Source: Odontocerum albicorne
Taxonomy: Eukaryota; Arthropoda; Insecta; Trichoptera; Odontoceridae
Length of the DNA stretch: 64,000 nucleotides
NCBI GenBank assembly: GCA_949825065.1
Contig: OX463855.1
Span: 37,478,144 to 37,542,143, forward strand
Direction of reading: 5' to 3'
In this document: positions 10,210 to 21,160 of the stretch, piece after piece
How positions within the stretch are numbered: the stretch's first letter is position 1
Layout: the number at the start of each line of letters is the position of its first letter
The notes under the pieces: model-generated
What the model was told of the DNA's origin: nothing
The model's database searches: none
Seen by the model: the letters and a program-made list of their open reading frames with translations, nothing else
Position numbers and translations under genes: made by a program

Positions 10210-13000
10210 ACCATCCCATATATCCGCCGCGTTCTGGAATGCAAACGGTTCCCTCAGAACACATAAACAAGAGGTCGAGGATTTCCTTCTCGAGCACAAC
10301 CTGGACGTGTTGCTGATAACGGAAACGCATCTCAAACCGAGCTACCGTTACAGCATCCGTAACTACTACTGCTACAGAGACGACCGCCTCATCGGCAGAA
10401 AAGGCGGCACCGCAACTCTCATCAAAAGCACAATAGACCACTGCCACATCCCCTCCCCTTCCACCGTCAACATAGAATCCACATGCGTAGTGGTGAACAC
10501 CGCCAATCACGGCCCTCTTAAACTTTGCGCGACTTATCTTCCACCTACCTCCCCACTTGTCGAGTCTGAATTGGACTCATTCCTCGCAGATAATATCCCC
10601 ACCATCATGGCGGGAGATCTAAATGCTAAACACCCCTTCTGGCACAGCCGCACTTCCAACACTCACGGTAATAAACTTGACGAAATCTCCTCCCGGAAAA
10701 GATACTTCGTGGAAGGACCCACGTCTCCCACCCTCTATCCACTAATAGACAATCATCGCCCTGATGTCATCGACATCATTGTCCATAACGACATTCTCTA
10801 TCAAACAGATCTCACGACTGTTCACCAGCTTCAATCCGATCACTACCCGGTATTACTTCAATTGACGGATGGCTTACCACCCTTCTCGCCCTCAGCCCCT
10901 CCGCGACACATCACCTCGTGGAGCGATTTCGCTATTAACGTCGACAGCAGCATCAAAATACCGACAACCTTCCCCGACACGAACTCCATAGACGCCGCTA
11001 TAAATGACTTCACAACCACCATCAAATCCGCTCTCACATCCTCTTCAAAAGAGAGACCAGCCGATAAACCCGAACTTCCCCTTCCTCCACATATCAAAAT
11101 ACTGATTATGGAAAAAAACAAAACCAGAAAGTTGTGGCAAAACACAGCTGTCCCCTCTTACAAAACCGACTACAACAGATTAGTCAAAAAAATCAAACAC
11201 CTCCTACAGCAACTCCGCAATGACAAATGGTCAGACTTCGTCGAGTCTCTCGAATACAATGATGGACTCAAATGGAAACTAACGCGTAGCCTTAGAAATA
11301 CGCCCTCCCGACCCAGCTCTCTTCAAGGACCAAATGGCCCCGTTTTCTCTGCTCGCGACCGCGCAGAGACCTTTGCTGACTCTCTAGCTAATATCTTCTC
11401 GCCAAATGCAGACCTCTCTAACCCCTCTCACTCAATAATGGTCGACAACGCAGTTGCCGACATATTAAATGAGCAAACCCCCCCCACCACAGACTTCTTC
11501 TCACCGTTAGAAATTCAATCTATCATAAAAAATCTCATCAACAAAAAAGCCCCCGGCCCCGATAAAATCAATAATCTCACCTTGAAAAAACTTCCGAAAA
11601 AAGCCATTTACGCCCTTACCGCCATTTACAATGCCTGCCTTCGACATAAATTCTTTCCAACCCCATTCAAAAACGCCGACGTCATCATGTTCCCTAAACC
11701 GGGTAAAAGCCACGTTATCCCTGAAAATTACAGACCGATCAGTCTGCTCCCGACTCTAGGTAAAGTGCTCGAAAAATTAATCCTAGAACGTCTCTCGTTA
11801 GAAACTTACTCACGTAACATCATCCCAGATTCGCAACACGGATTTAGGCCATTACACTCTACCAACCATCAGCTTCTTCGCGTTGTAGAACACATCATCA
11901 AATACTTCAGCTCCAAAGGCCTCACGACCCTCCTTTCACTAGACGTGGCGAAAGCCTTCGACACAGTCTGGCTCAACGGACTCATATTCAAACTGCACAA
12001 GTCAGGTATTCCCCTCAGACTAGTGCAAATCATCGCATCATTCCTTGAAAATCGCTCCTTCTCCGTCAAAATAGACGGTATAAACTCATCCCCTCGCCCC
12101 ATTCTGGCAGGTGTGCCCCAAGGTGCACTGTTGTCCCCTATCCTGTATAACATATACACGAGCGATATGCCCCAATTTTCACGTACACATTGTATCACCG
12201 CGCAATACGCTGACGACACAGCCTTTCTCTCTTCATCGAAATATGAGTCCGTATCCCACAACAGACTGCAAGACTTCATTCCCATTCTGGAGCACTGGTG
12301 CACCAAATGGAAGATCAAAATAAATCCCACCAAAAGCACAGCAGTCCGCTTCTCACGCAGATACATCAAACCCATCAGAACTCTTAAACTCTTCGGCCAG
12401 AGCGTCCCATGGTCAAAACACGTAAAATACCTAGGCCTCACATTAGACAGTAGACTCTCGTGGCATAAACACGCCCTCAATATCAAATCAAAAGCTCACG
12501 GAACACTCAAATCATTATTTCCCTTGATCAGTAAATACAGCAAACTTAGCACGCGCACTAAACTCCACCTATATAAAGCGATCGTCAGACCGCAACTGAC
12601 ATACGCCCTTCCGGTCTGGGGCCACGCGAAGAAAACAACGCTACATCACATTCAGATCATTCAAAACAAAGCCCTCCGCATAATTTTAAAAGCACCCTAC
12701 ATCGTCCGTAATTCAAGACTCCACGCAGATACCAAACTACATACTATCCCCGAACATATGCGCGCTCTGGCCGAAAGGTTCTACAGCTCTATATCCCGTC
12801 ATCCCAACCCAGTCATAAAAGCCTTAGATAACTACAACGCGAACACCAGTTACAGACACACTCGTCCGAAATCAATATTGCGAAACATCCCTCCGACCCC
12901 CCCCTCTTTAACTCTAATCATCCCCCCAAATGACCCCCCGATTGTCACTCTGAACACCCCATCATCGATAATTCCTCCGGCAGACAGTTTACCCCCATAG
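10193..13000 (+). CDS. Jockey ORF2: endonuclease-reverse transcriptase
   Basis: 935 codons from ATG 10193, which overlaps the end of ORF1. The N-terminal EEP endonuclease has AAFWNANGSL, LLITETHL (catalytic Glu), AGDLNAKHPFW (Asp at about 142) and SDHYP (Ser215-Asp216-His217). The RT domain has NKKAPGPDKI, NYRPISLLPTLGKVLEKLI, DSQHGFRPLHST, LSLDVAKAFDTVW, AGVPQGALLSPILYNIY, YADD at 672-675 with the Jockey-typical YADDTAF, and VKYLGLTLD. The C-terminal region has RTKLHLYKAIVRPQLTYALP. No frameshift or stop is seen and the length is normal for the clade. The protein nicks target DNA and primes reverse transcription of element RNA from the nick. The element has no RNase H domain. Confidence 0.95.
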   Translation: MARTYKPSHISAAFWNANGSLRTHKQEVEDFLLEHNLDVLLITETHLKPSYRYSIRNYYCYRDDRLIGRKGGTATLIKSTIDHCHIPSPSTVNIESTCVVVNTANHGPLKLCATYLPPTSPLVESELDSFLADNIPTIMAGDLNAKHPFWHSRTSNTHGNKLDEISSRKRYFVEGPTSPTLYPLIDNHRPDVIDIIVHNDILYQTDLTTVHQLQSDHYPVLLQLTDGLPPFSPSAPPRHITSWSDFAINVDSSIKIPTTFPDTNSIDAAINDFTTTIKSALTSSSKERPADKPELPLPPHIKILIMEKNKTRKLWQNTAVPSYKTDYNRLVKKIKHLLQQLRNDKWSDFVESLEYNDGLKWKLTRSLRNTPSRPSSLQGPNGPVFSARDRAETFADSLANIFSPNADLSNPSHSIMVDNAVADILNEQTPPTTDFFSPLEIQSIIKNLINKKAPGPDKINNLTLKKLPKKAIYALTAIYNACLRHKFFPTPFKNADVIMFPKPGKSHVIPENYRPISLLPTLGKVLEKLILERLSLETYSRNIIPDSQHGFRPLHSTNHQLLRVVEHIIKYFSSKGLTTLLSLDVAKAFDTVWLNGLIFKLHKSGIPLRLVQIIASFLENRSFSVKIDGINSSPRPILAGVPQGALLSPILYNIYTSDMPQFSRTHCITAQYADDTAFLSSSKYESVSHNRLQDFIPILEHWCTKWKIKINPTKSTAVRFSRRYIKPIRTLKLFGQSVPWSKHVKYLGLTLDSRLSWHKHALNIKSKAHGTLKSLFPLISKYSKLSTRTKLHLYKAIVRPQLTYALPVWGHAKKTTLHHIQIIQNKALRIILKAPYIVRNSRLHADTKLHTIPEHMRALAERFYSSISRHPNPVIKALDNYNANTSYRHTRPKSILRNIPPTPPSLTLIIPPNDPPIVTLNTPSSIIPPADSLPP

Positions 13001-13147
13001 GCAACCGCATTTCTCACCTTCAATAAACATTTTCTACACCTTAATATATTTATAAAAGTCACACATTTCCCCACTCATTTACTTATCTACATATACTATA
13101 TTCATTCTTATTCTTATAATTTATTCACAATTCACAATTCATTTTTT

Positions 13148-13149
<2 letters not shown>

Positions 13150-13219
<70 letters not shown>
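13150..13219. repeat. 70-base T homopolymer in the Jockey 3' UTR
   Basis: An unbroken run of about 70 T on the sense strand, between the ORF2 stop and the true 3' A-run. It could be the tail of a small antisense retro-insertion or slippage; the exact length is assembly-sensitive. Confidence 0.85.
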
Positions 13220-13635
13220 CACCCATTCAATATAAAACAGTGTGTGACGACACAAATTTATGTATATTTGTATTTAATATTATGTACATATCATCATATT
13301 TATATATGTATTTAATCGTTTATAATTTCTCATAATCATTCATAAAATCAAAACAATTACCACAAACCTATCCTTTCCCGATTCCCAAAAAGATCCAAAA
13401 ATTTCCAATAAATATCTTAACAGTCAGAACTTATCCGATGAAGGAGTAAGGTGTCCTACCATCGGACCGAAACTCCGAACAAGCTATCCATCACTCATTA
13501 CCACATACTAAATCTCTTATGCAATATTTGAAAAAAAAAAAAAATATATATAAATAAATAAATAATGATAATAATTATAATATAATAATAAATAATTAAA
13601 AACTAGATACATATGCGGTGATAGAAGTAAGATAC

Positions 13636-14376
13636 TGATATTCCAAATTCTTTTAAATATAAATATGAATTAAATACGAGCGAAATCGTTAAATGGAATG
13701 CATTACCTAAAGATCTGACCCTCCGTTTTTTTTTGGTCTCTCAAATGCGACATATTTCTATTTTTTTTGGCTGTCTCGTACACAAGCCACTTAGAAGAAA
13801 AAACGTTAAACTTAAAATGTTCTAAACAGAACTATAAAAATGTACCGCTTCTGCGATATAAGAGGAACAGTATTCCACATTATCTCGGGCATGGCACACC
13901 ACAAACGAAAATGTTATACTAAAAATGTGATATAGTGGTTTCTATTAATTAATTTAAATAATTACCTCGAGTTATTATATAGTGAAACGTGTTAGAATCT
14001 GAATCCGGAAGGAGAGACGAACAGAAGAAAGCTTCAATCAAACAATGTGAGTCTTTTAAAATTATCTATAATTGAACTAATATACTAATAAAACTAACTA
14101 ATAAAAAATTGTGATTATTTAGTCAATGAAAATCTCCGTACATAGTTAAAATACCGACATAATAAACATGTATGTTTAAATATTTTTGCCCAAGAAAAAA
14201 TTTACTTCGTCATATAAGTGAAAGTTGGTTTACGCAAAATTCTTGCTATATCAAATACTGGGTTCGATACCAATGACCGGAAATGTAACATGACAATGCG
14301 AGAGTGATAAGGCCAAATACCACATACTAAATCTCTTATGCAATATTTGAAAAAAAAAAAAAAAAAAAAAAAAAAA
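13636..14376 (+). mobile_element. Internally deleted Jockey derivative (5' UTR fused to 3' end)
   Basis: 13636-14328 repeats the Jockey 5' UTR (7851-8542) almost base for base. It then switches directly to the last about 21 bases of the Jockey 3' UTR (aaatctcttatgcaatattt) and an A-run at 14350-14376. The switch occurs in the decamer accacatact. That decamer exists both at the end of the 5' UTR (8533-8542) and near the 3' end (13500-13509) of the full element. Both ORFs are lost. The resulting 0.7-kb unit keeps both ends needed for transcription and retrotransposition and could be a non-autonomous partner. Confidence 0.9.
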
Positions 14377-14425
14377 GAGTATTTAGTCATGCGCACAACG
14401 ACCTCTTCATACAAAAGTGAAGAAA

Positions 14426-14430
<5 letters not shown>

Positions 14431-14457
<27 letters not shown>
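14431..14457. repeat. A homopolymer
   Basis: A 27-A run separated by about 54 bp from the A-run of the Jockey derivative. It marks the likely 3' end of another short retro-insert or the left border of the RTE element. Confidence 0.8.
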
Positions 14458-14795
14458 CGTATCCCAACCCCCTCCATTCTAAAATGCGTACGTTACCAAA
14501 GGGCAACCTTTGGAAACACATACCTTTGGCTGTACATCACTCTGTCTCTTTTCAACTACTACGTTTAGTGTACCTGCGGCAAACCCTGAAACTACTCCGA
14601 GTGACCCCCTCGAAATAAACGAAATAAACTGTTAGCGAACTTGCCTTCTCGTCTACCTTTCAAAAGGAGCGGAAAGTCGGCCATATATGTGTACTAACTC
14701 AATTCATTTCTAGACCTCCTTTACTTTGCCAAGTGTGAGAGGTGTCAAAGCACTTTCTTTTTGCTAGACAAATCACACTAGGCGAAACAAACAAT

Positions 14796-16560
14796 ATGAC
14801 TGTCTTTATACAAAATCAGGCCTCACCCCCATTCTCCGTATTGACCACGCCATCTGTGTCAGGGGGAAATAATGCGCGGAGGGGATTCTATCCCATACCA
14901 AATAATACAGTCAACCCACTACATTCATGCAAACTGTCTGTAGCCACCTTCAACTGCAGATCGCTTAGAGGAGAAGATCGACTACTTACACTGGAAGAAG
15001 AACTCACAAAGATCAAATGGGACGTTGTGGGACTAAGTGAAGTAAGAAGACCTGGAGAAGAACTCATCGAGAGACCAAACGGAAATATCCTATATTACTC
15101 AGGAACTAAATCAGGTAAACTTAGTGGGGTAGGGTTTATGGTAAGTAAAAAACTAAAAACGAATATTGTCGGGTTTACAGCAGCATCAGACAGAATGGCA
15201 ATGCTGACAATTAAAATTAATAAAAGATACAACCTTCAAATTATTCAAGTCTACGCACCCACAACAAGCCACAATGACGACGAAATCGAAAAATTCTACG
15301 ATGACCTTAGGAGCCTTAATGAAAAGAAGAAAAACCACTTTAAAATTATCATGGGAGACTTTAACGCAAAAATTGGACAAACCAGAAATGACGAAGAATG
15401 CACGGGTAATTTCGGCTACGGGGAAAGAAACGAAAGAGGAAACCGAATGATAGAATTTTCGCAAGCGGAAAAAATGTACATATCAAATACGCTCTTTAAA
15501 AAGAGATCACAAAGAAGGTGGACGTGGAGAGGACCAAATGGCACATTAAACGAAATAGACTACATACTGGTGAATAACAAAAGAATGATTGAAGACTGTA
15601 AGGTGATTAACAGATTCAACACGGGAAGTGACCACAGACTTGTACAGTCCACCATCAAAATAAACACAAAAATGGAGAAATATAAACTTATTAAAAGCCA
15701 TAAGGCAAAAATCAACATTGAAGCACTGCTCTCAAATAAAAGAGAAGAGTTCCGCTACCAAACAAAATGCAAACTCCAAGCTCATACGAGAGAAGGAAAC
15801 CGAGAAAATATAGAATTATGGAGTGAAACTATAATGGATGAAATAAAAGAAATCGCATTAAATGTGGGGGGGAAACCCCAAAAACCCAGAGACTCAAAAA
15901 TTTCAGACGACACAAAACAACTCATGACAAAAAGAAGGGACTTCAAAAAAGACGACAGTATACGACAATCAATCGAATATACCGAACTGTGCAAAACCGT
16001 AAGGAAAAAGGTAAAAGAAGATATAAGGAAATATAACTTAAACCTAATACAAAAGACAATAGAGCAGAACCGTAGCTACAAAAGAACCTCCCAAATGCTA
16101 AGTGACGGAAACAAACAAATAACGGCCCTGCTCAAAAAGGATAACAGCAAAACCGAAAATCGGGAAGAAATCATAAAGCGAGTCCACGAATTCTACTCAG
16201 AACTATTTCAAGACATTGAAAACACGAGAGATAGACCGAACAACCAAACAAATGATCAGGTTCCTGATGTTCTTATTAGAGAAGTTGAAAAAACCATAAA
16301 TAGTATGAAAAACGGAAAATCGGCAGGAGATGACGGCATAACAATAGAAATTCTTAAGGCAGCAGGAGATGAAATATATCCCATCTTAGCAAAAATAATG
16401 ACACACTGCATTAACAACGGGAAAATTCCCACAAAATGGAACACAGCAAAAGTGATTCTCCTTCATAAGAAAGGAGACAAAAACGACTTAAAGAACTATA
16501 GACCCATCAGTCTCATGCCAATCATTTACAAAGTATTTACAAAAATAATAACAACTAGAA
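14796..16560 (+). CDS. RTE-clade LINE endonuclease-reverse transcriptase, truncated by an assembly gap
   Basis: The first in-frame ATG is 14796 (the open frame starts upstream at 14742 with a GTG). Apurinic-like endonuclease: LSVATFNCRSL (Asn at about 53), GLSEVRRPG (Glu82), IMGDFNAKIG (Asp188, Asn190) and GSDHRLV (Asp279, His280). The sequence is close to the family often annotated in insects as 'craniofacial development protein 2-like', which is RTE endonuclease. A basic linker follows, then the RT start: MKNGKSAGDDGI, LLHKKGDKNDLKNYRPISLM and IIYKVFTKII. The frame then enters the Ns. Everything from RT motif 3 onward, including the YADD box, is missing. The 5' leader probably begins near 14458. 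The visible part is fully open, so the element may be young. Confidence 0.9.
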
Positions 16561-16760
16561 NNNNNNNNNNNNNNNNNNNNNNNNNNNNNNNNNNNNNNNN
16601 NNNNNNNNNNNNNNNNNNNNNNNNNNNNNNNNNNNNNNNNNNNNNNNNNNNNNNNNNNNNNNNNNNNNNNNNNNNNNNNNNNNNNNNNNNNNNNNNNNNN
16701 NNNNNNNNNNNNNNNNNNNNNNNNNNNNNNNNNNNNNNNNNNNNNNNNNNNNNNNNNNNN
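16561..16760. other. Assembly gap (200 Ns)
   Basis: A gap of nominal length. The left side is RTE coding sequence and the right side is a Tc1/mariner transposase tail, so the missing sequence must contain the RTE 3' half or its break and the start of the transposon. Confidence 1.
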
Positions 16761-16762
16761 AT

Positions 16763-16972
16763 TTTTTTCTTTGGATTTATGTTAAATCACAATATTACAC
16801 CAACAAACCCGAGACTCTTGATGAACTTGAGGCCGCCATGGCCTCAAGTTCTGTTATTGGCGCCATACAGCCGGAAATGCTAAACCGAGTTATCAAAAAT
16901 TGTCGTGATTGAATTGGCCAGTGCAAAAGAAGCCGTAGAAACCATTTGAACGATATCCTGTTTAAATCATAG
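16763..16972 (+). pseudogene. Tc1/mariner-superfamily transposase C-terminus
   Basis: This frame differs from the RTE frame extended across the gap. It reads FFLWIYVKSQYYTNKPETLD, ELEAAMASS, AIQPEMLNRVIKNCRD, stop, IGQCKRSRRNHLNDILFKS, stop. The pattern FFLWGYLK...V..NKP.T..EL...I...I..I.PEML.RV..N...R...C....GGH..DI.FK is the DDE_3-type transposase tail found in many insects. One in-frame TGA (16910-16912) kills it. The catalytic residues would lie in the gap. Confidence 0.8.
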
Positions 16973-17650
16973 ATGATAGGAAATATCCTTTCAAATAAAA
17001 CCTTCAGATCCATTTTTGGTTTATTGGTTGTTGTTTTATTTTATTTTAAAGTTCTATCGTTCTTAATGGGAAACCCATCTTATGATGTGTACATAAGCGG
17101 TACATAAGAGCCAACCACGGTCAACATATGATCTATATCTTATATCTTCAAACAATAATTTTAATTAAACAACCTATCAATTGAATTCAAATACACGGCT
17201 ATTTAAATAATTTTGATGTGTTTTATTTAAAAAAATAAATCCTATTGCACCCAAAAAACTTAGAGAGCTCATTTTACTGAATACATCAACCTTAAGTTCA
17301 CATTCAACCATTTAGACAGTCGATCGGAGCGTGGTTGTTATTGCGACAGGATTTTGAGTATTTGGGCTTGCAAGATGAATGACGAGTGGAAAGGATTTGT
17401 GTGAGCTCGTGAGTGTGTGTTTCTTCTTGTTGTTTAAATTTTGGTTGTTTTTGTATTTGTGTTTCTGTGTATTTTTTTTGTTTTAATTTTGTTTTAATTT
17501 TGATTTTTATTCTTATGATTGTGTGCGGTATATTGTGGTATGAATATTTCTGGAGTGATGATGTGTGAGGAGTTGAATTTCGTAAGATGTTTCCAGTTGT
17601 AGTTGAGTGTCACTGTTTGTCAGGTTGATGAGAGCGTGCAACGGGGTTTT
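16973..17650. other. AT/GT-rich stretch, no recognised gene
   Basis: It may include the transposon's 3' end near 16980-17100. A short LINE-A scrap (tactgaatacatcaacctta) is at 17276-17310. Nothing else was recognised. Confidence 0.5.
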
Positions 17651-17689
17651 GTTTTTGTGTAATCAAAAATCGGAAAGAAGTATCGATTT

Positions 17690-17880
17690 ATTTTTTCATG
17701 CTAAATATCCTCAGTGAGATACAGGCAAAAGCCTAGTTTACTGGGGATACGACAAATGAAAGGCAACAAACCCAGATCCATTAAAATTGTATGTTCAAAT
17801 CAAATTACCTGTTGTTTTTTTCGCAAATTGTGTATATTTCTTGTCATGTGTAATAATAAATAAATAAATAAATAAAAATT
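17690..17880 (+). mobile_element. Unclassified LINE/SINE 3' end with (TAAA)n tail
   Basis: The block starting with agcctagtttactgggga and running through gacaaatgaaaggcaacaaa to tatttcttgtcatgtgtaat ends in an (AATA)n tail. A second copy is at 62195-62360. No coding part is present. Confidence 0.65.
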
Positions 17881-17889
17881 AATCCCAAA

Positions 17890-18440
17890 GTCACTTGATT
17901 TCGTATTCTGACATACATTTTCACTCTATGTATTTATCGCAAAGTACGCATTTTTACAACATTTATTCGGCTCTCCTCTCTGCCATTTTCCAAATCCACG
18001 TTTCACTCACATACAACTAAGTTAGCACCAAACTCTTATTGTGGACCATCAGCTTAGCAGATTTTTACTCTGTCCTATTTAAATATAGGTATACGTTTTT
18101 GTGCCTCATTTACTTTGTTTCAACCACACTTTCCTTTATCCTCGTCTGCAACACCTTAAACTCAAATTTGCACCACACATTTGTTCTATTATTCTTTATT
18201 TTTTTCATTCATTATACAAGCCCAAATCATCTCAGATTGCTTTTCCACGTCCTACATAATAATTTAGTTGACATACATCTCTTCTCATTTTATTTTACTT
18301 AATACATCAGTTCACATTCATTCTTAATAACTTCATTCCGTATTCTGTCATACATTGTCACCACACGTTTTCTTCTCAGTGCTCACATTTCAAAAAAAAA
18401 AATATTCGGCACCTTGCAGTATTTTTTACAAGTTCACGTT
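17890..18440 (-). pseudogene. LINE-A ORF2 tail fragments
   Basis: Minus-strand pieces of the tail segments seen in better LINE-A copies (the YDRIRNEVIRDECELK region; tacgg/cagaata blocks), shuffled and with many stops. Two partly overlapping pieces lie at 17900-18060 and 18310-18440, flanking similar debris. Confidence 0.55.
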
Positions 18441-18479
18441 TCTCTTTAATACATCCCAGGTCACGCTCTTGAAAATGTC

Positions 18480-19020
18480 AAAATTGCCATGTTGAAAGTG
18501 CCATGCGGAAAAGAAAGGTATTTAATATTGTTTAGAGTTTATCATCATGTATTTAAAAATAAACCTTTATTTTCTGTGATATTTAAAAAAAAATTGACAT
18601 GGAGCAAATACGTACATACATCATACATACACCATTACACCATTTCCTTATCGGGGAAGGAAGGGAGGGCAGAGCGCCAGACTTTCCTTTCTCGACACAC
18701 ATCTCTAGCCTCTTCTAAATACATCCATACAACTTGTATGATTTCTCTGACTTTCTACTTTTCCTTTTTTTTAAATATCATTCTATTGATCCAACAATAT
18801 TTTCCTTGGTATTTCCCTCACACTATATACATGTTTTTCTTAGTCTTTCTTCATTAATTTGTTCCATATGCCCAAACCAACTCAGCTTGCTCTTCTTTAT
18901 TTTACTTATAATATTAGGCTTAAGTTCACATTCATTCCTTATCACTTCGTTCCTTATTCTGGCATACATTGTCACTCCATGTATTCGTTTCAATGCACGA
19001 ATTGAACAATTCAATACAAA
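18480..19020 (-). pseudogene. LINE-A ORF2 C-terminal tail, best-preserved frame
   Basis: The minus-strand frame 19014-18823 reads MNCSIRALKRIHGVTMYARI, RNEVIRNECELKPNIISKIK and KSKLSWFGHMEQINEERL. This matches the RT-tail motif YDRIRNE.IR.EC.....L....LRWFGH.ERM.EERL of RTE-like LINEs. Downstream on the minus strand are degenerate remains of the SLRNRR..M..CMD...A and AYPS motifs (the cacgtcat/ggaaggaagg region near 18650). It defines LINE-A here. Confidence 0.75.
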
Positions 19021-19034
19021 TTAATGTTCATTTA

Positions 19035-19625
19035 TTCATTTTTTGAAACTTATGATTCCTGTAATTTGGACTTATGTAAGACAGTCATTTGATTTCTTGT
19101 ATTATCTCTCACTTATTCAATTCTATTCTGGAACCTATGAATCCTGAGATTTGTTGGACTTATGTAAGATAGTCATTTAATTTCTGGTATTATCTCTCAT
19201 TTATTCAGTTTTATTCTGGAACCTACGAATCCTGAGATTTGTTGGACTTATGTAAGACAATAATTTAATTTCTTGTATTATCTCTCATTTATTCAGTTTT
19301 ATTCTGGAACCTATGAATTCTGAGATTTGTTGGACTTATGCAAGATAGTCATTTAATTTCTGGTATTATCTCTCATTTATTCAGTTTTATTCTGGAACCT
19401 ATGAATCCTGAGATTTGTTGGACTTATATAAGACAGTAATTCAATTTATTGTATTATCTCTCATTTATTCAGTTTTATTCTGGAACCTATGAATCCTGAG
19501 ATTTGTTATCTCTCATTTATTCAGTTTTATTCTGGAACCTATGAATCCTGAGATTTGTTGGAATTATGTAAGACAGTCATTTGACTTCTTGTGTTATCTC
19601 TCATTTTGTATTATCTCTCATTTAT
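19035..19625. repeat. 88-bp tandem repeat, about 6.5 copies
   Basis: The marker attctggaacctatgaatc recurs at 19125, 19213, 19301, 19389 and 19477 (88 bp apart), then at 19529 after a 36-bp deletion. No coding frame persists. Confidence 0.93.
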
Positions 19626-20686
19626 TGCCTTTTAAAATTACATATAGAACCATTTTCTTAAGTAAACTACAAGAAATTTAATTTATATTGATTGACAGTC
19701 ATGCGCTCTCAATTTTTTCTGTAACTATTAATTCAACTTATTGGATCAATAAGTAAACTCTTACTGATCAAGTAAGGATAGTCGAGAGTTCTCATATCCT
19801 CAAACTCTCATATCCAATTGGAGAGTTCGAGGTTGAATTCCTCTTGGAATTCATATTGTAAAACAGTGGTTCTAGTATGAGTTTACACGTAAGAGTTTAT
19901 GAATCTTTCTGATAAGATGAAACAAATTTCCATATTGCACTAAACATACACGATTGCACTTTAGATATATTCAATTCATTGTGTTCATATAAGTAATTTC
20001 ATTGTTGGTATCGATTTTCAATTAATGAAACTACTGTACAGCACCGGTAAAAAGACTGTAAAATAGGTGGGTGGGTGCCTCTCAATACTCGTAGATTCCG
20101 GTTAAGTTTTTGCATTTTCGGCAAAAAGTAGCAAGGTGAAGGGATTCCTCTTTAGCAAGTAGAAATTTGTCGTAAATAAAACACAGTAGACGTTCCAGAA
20201 ACTGAGAATATATTTTGCTTATTTTTCGTTCCTTATGTGCAGCCAATGGTTCATCGTAAGACCCTTTATTCGCCGGTGTATGCCATCACGGCTTACTAGA
20301 TACATACTTGCTAGATACCATGTATACCACGCGCTCTCTGCATGCATGGGCTGTTTGATTATTTATAGTTGTTTCTCTGAAGGCCATGCATAAAGAACAT
20401 TTCATTACAATATGTACAGATATTAACTCTCTACAATATTTACACAGCAATTACACAAATAAAATAATATATTTTAGGTGACGCATACGTCCGATACAAC
20501 AACATTTTTGATTAAATTTATTAAAAAATAATTTAATGAAAATTAATTCGATTTAAATCAAAACTGAACCTTTTGATAGTTCTTTATACTTTGTTTATCC
20601 ACTCAGTGACAAATATTTAGTCATGCAATTGATAAAATTAGTTTTCAAAATATTTATGTGTATCCCATGTGTTTCATCTTTTATAT
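19626..20686. other. Unassigned AT-rich stretch
   Basis: No TE domain, convincing exon or tandem array was recognised. Confidence 0.5.
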
Positions 20687-20755
20687 CAGTGATTTCAAGT
20701 CGTCTTTTATGTCAGTGATTTCACGTCGTCTTTTATGTCAGTGATTTTACATCTT
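20687..20755. repeat. 26-bp repeat, 2.5 copies
   Basis: Units of tcagtgatttcaagtcgtct, differing at one or two bases. Confidence 0.85.
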
Positions 20756-20950
20756 CCACTGTTGTGTCATCTATATGTGTATGTGGAGTGTTTGTTTATA
20801 TATACTTTTAGTTAGTATTTGAGTAGTTGTGTTCACTTTATGTTGTTTATGGGTTACCCCTGCTATCCCAGATACGTTGACGAATTCAGTCAAAGATGTT
20901 ATTGGAAGATATTCAAAGGGATGAATTGACATATAAGCAACCCTGGTAGC

Positions 20951-21160
20951 CATCGACAGGTTTCGGTGTTCTCCCGATCGCCTCGCCCCGCGTCACAACA
21001 CCCCGACGACAGCACCCCGGCTCCCAGGATCAGCGAAACCCCGTTAATCGCGCAAGAATTCAAAGATGAAGGAAGAGCAATGCAGAGCAAGGCGAAGAGG
21101 AATATGTATACAGTGTCCGATGAGTATTCAAATTATATACAATGTATGATAATAAGGTGA
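20951..21160 (+). CDS. Possible host exon (unrecognised, GC-rich island)
   Basis: A locally GC-rich block in AT-rich DNA with an open frame: SRSPRPASQHPDD, TPAPRISETPLIAQEFKDEG, RAMQSKAKRN, DEYSNYI. It ends at a TGA at 21158-21160, and no ATG opens it. Acceptor-like AGs lie at about 20950 and 20962 (catcgacag/gt), and a donor-like AAG/GTGATA lies at about 21157. The composition and lack of repeats suggest a coding exon, but I do not recognise the protein. It could equally be a TE-derived frame. Confidence 0.3.
   Translation, partial: HRQVSVFSRSPRPASQHPDDSTPAPRISETPLIAQEFKDEGRAMQSKAKRNMYTVSDEYSNYIQCMIIR

Larger units (their letters stand above)
7851..13544 (+). mobile_element. Full-length Jockey-clade LINE
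   Basis: The element has a 5' UTR of about 0.7 kb (7851-8559), ORF1, a 17-nt ORF overlap, ORF2, a 3' UTR of about 530 bp and a terminal A-run (13531-13544). The 5' boundary is set by the second copy beginning at 13636, which shares sequence from tgatattccaaattc onward. Both ORFs are uninterrupted and catalytic motifs are present, so the copy is young and possibly competent. Target duplications cannot be fixed because the flanks are AT microsatellite. The 3' UTR has a CCGATG...CATCGG stem near 13435-13475. Confidence 0.9.

Noticed and set aside
11869..12486. 205-codon minus-strand frame inside Jockey ORF2
   Set aside because: Shadow frame opposite a well-conserved reverse transcriptase.
16561..16883. 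Continuation of the RTE ORF through the gap to a stop at 16883
   Set aside because: The right side of the gap belongs to a mariner-type transposase in another frame; the open frame is coincidental.
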